A DNA stretch of 6,874 bases from contig JALVZI010000530.1 of NCBI GenBank assembly GCA_027022125.1, positions 1 to 6,874 of the forward strand, in the 5' to 3' direction. Below are positions 6,262-6,874 of the stretch, piece by piece. Positions within the stretch are counted from its first letter, which is position 1; each line of letters opens with the position of its first letter. A model generated the notes under the pieces. That model ran no database searches. It was given only the letters and a program-made list of their open reading frames with translations, and was not told where the DNA came from. This stretch comes from Anaerolineae bacterium (GTDB taxonomy: Bacteria > Chloroflexota > Anaerolineae > 4572-78). Both the position numbers and the translations under genes were made by a program.

Positions 6262-6300
6262 ACCGTAGGGGCGGCTCGCGAGCCGCCCCTACGGTTTTTT
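6262..6300 (+). terminator. Perfect 34-bp palindrome with T-run: likely terminator, REP-like
   Basis: Bases 6262-6278 and 6279-6295 are exact reverse complements. The core arm is GTAGGGGCGGCTCG, and TTTTT at 6296-6300 completes a T-run on the plus strand. This fits a rho-independent terminator for the ctaA operon, 54 nt after its last stop. On the minus strand the hairpin is followed by As, so it would not stop yceI transcription in the same way. GC-rich palindromes of the GTAGGGGCGG...CCGCCCCTAC type are common dispersed repeats, so this may be a mobile palindrome that also works as a terminator. Confidence 0.65.
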
Positions 6301-6339
6301 GCGTCAAATTATTTTTGTCAAGTGACTTTACAACAGTTT

Positions 6340-6684
6340 CTATTTCTCTTTTGCCACAAAATCTATCACAATGGTGAACCTGTCTTCAACCTTTAAAATG
6401 TTGGCGACATTCGGCGCGTCGAAACCGAAATCTTTGGCGAAAACCAGCGTGGTTGCCATGCCGGAAAGCGTATCGCCATCGAGGGTTGCCGTCACATCGA
6501 AAGTGGCAGGTTTTGTAACCCCGTGGATGGTCAAATCGCCCACCAGTTTAAAAGTGACCGGCTGACCTTCGCTGAACCCGTCGGGGAAATCCTGAATTTC
6601 TGTCGCCACAAACTCGGCGATGGGGAAACTATTCGATTCCAGATACCGTTTGCGAATCTGCTCATCGCGGCGATTATCATCACT
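6340..6684 (-). pseudogene. YceI-like protein, 5' part missing
   Basis: On the minus strand 114 codons read as SDDNRRDEQIRKRYLESNSFPIAEF through to IVIDFVAKEK, ending at TAG (6342-6340). Motifs of the YceI lipocalin-like family are clear: RRDE-IR-RYLES--FP-AEF, VTFKLVGDLTIHGVTKPATFDV, and the C-terminal VEDRFTIVIDF. YceI proteins are usually exported and bind isoprenoid-type lipids in a beta-barrel. The full family length is about 170-220 residues, so the signal peptide and first strands are missing. The frame runs into a MITE-like element at 6685/6686 and meets a TAG at 6729-6727. No in-frame ATG is available; only a GTG at 6609 could start a shortened 89-residue product. The 92 bases beyond the element do not encode the missing part in any frame. 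The gene is probably broken, unless its front lies beyond a larger insertion outside the window. Confidence 0.72.
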
Positions 6685-6685
6685 A

Positions 6686-6780
6686 GGGCGTGTTGACGTT
6701 TTGTTTTCAGCGGGAGAAACGCCCTTCTATACGCCCTGTGGGTTACTCAGGATAAAAAATCGGCAAACGTCAACAGAACC
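6686..6780. mobile_element. 95-bp MITE-like element with TGTTGACGTTT terminal inverted repeats
   Basis: The ends GGGCGTGTTGACGTTT (6686-6701) and, on the other strand, GGTTCTGTTGACGTTT (6780-6765) match at 13 of 16 positions, with 11 inner bases identical. Both ends are flanked by TA (6684-6685 and 6781-6782), consistent with a TA target duplication as made by several IS families (some IS5 and IS630 groups). It is far too short for a transposase. The left end marks exactly where the yceI reading frame loses its family similarity. A copy of a dispersed palindromic repeat lies inside it. Confidence 0.55.
6722..6763. repeat. Palindromic dispersed repeat, copy B (inside MITE-like element)
   Basis: These 42 bases match 4595-4636 at 37 positions, including GCCCTG-GGG-TACTCAGGAT and AAAAATCGG. 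Only the core and right arm are kept; the left arm GATTTTTCA of copy A is missing here, so the palindrome is incomplete. Confidence 0.68.
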
Positions 6781-6874
6781 TAATGGAGGATGGGAAAATC
6801 TGTTAACGGCATTTGTTGCCAATACATCGCAACATTTGCTTTGCCAAATCCTCAACAGCGTAACATCAATATCA

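Noticed and set aside
6783..6874. Partial gene at the right edge: a plus-strand frame from ATG 6790 behind GGAGG, or a short minus-strand frame ending at 6803
   Set aside because: GGAGG directly abuts the ATG with no spacer, only about 28 codons are visible, and neither translation resembles a known family or the missing yceI front.

Overview
The window is a bacterial chromosome segment with GC-rich core genes (preferred codons mostly end in G or C) and repeat-rich intergenic DNA. The gene set suggests an aerobically respiring heterotroph: glycerol-3-phosphate dehydrogenase subunits GlpB and GlpC, an M20 carboxypeptidase-like hydrolase, and a heme A synthase of the cysteine-pair type. The look of the heme A synthase and the intergenic repeats would fit a Chloroflexota (Anaerolineae/Caldilineae-like) genome. 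That placement is an inference from protein character, not a database match.

Layout: (1) 1-654, 3' part of glpB. (2) 726-1532, an AT-rich gene of unknown function with a faint HhH-GPD (DNA glycosylase-like) signature, sitting inside the glp cluster. (3) 1565-1709, an 82-bp palindromic element followed by a heptameric tandem array that runs into the start of glpC. (4) glpC to 2963. (5) 2964-3359, about 400 bp without a gene, packed with heptad arrays and two inverted-repeat elements. (6) 3360-4580, an M20 metallopeptidase. (7) 4586-4685, a palindromic repeat and a short heptad array. (8) 4694-6207, ctaA and an unknown membrane protein overlapping by 4 nt. (9) 6262-6300, a perfect palindrome with a T-run, a likely terminator between convergent genes. 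(10) 6340-6684 on the minus strand, a yceI remnant lacking its N-terminal part, cut off exactly where a 95-bp MITE-like element (6686-6780) begins.

GlpB and GlpC would work with GlpA (expected upstream, outside the window) to oxidise sn-glycerol-3-phosphate and pass electrons to quinone. CtaA makes heme A for an aa3-type oxidase. The M20 enzyme is an independent catabolic or proteolytic unit.

The most unusual signal is a set of 7-bp-periodic arrays in four gaps. They have different sequences but the same unit length, and two of them bracket the glpC-M20 gap in opposite orientation. Together with at least five other palindromic or inverted-repeat elements, they show that nearly every gap here has been colonised by short repeats. 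I found no convincing new multi-gene system, RNA gene or CRISPR array.
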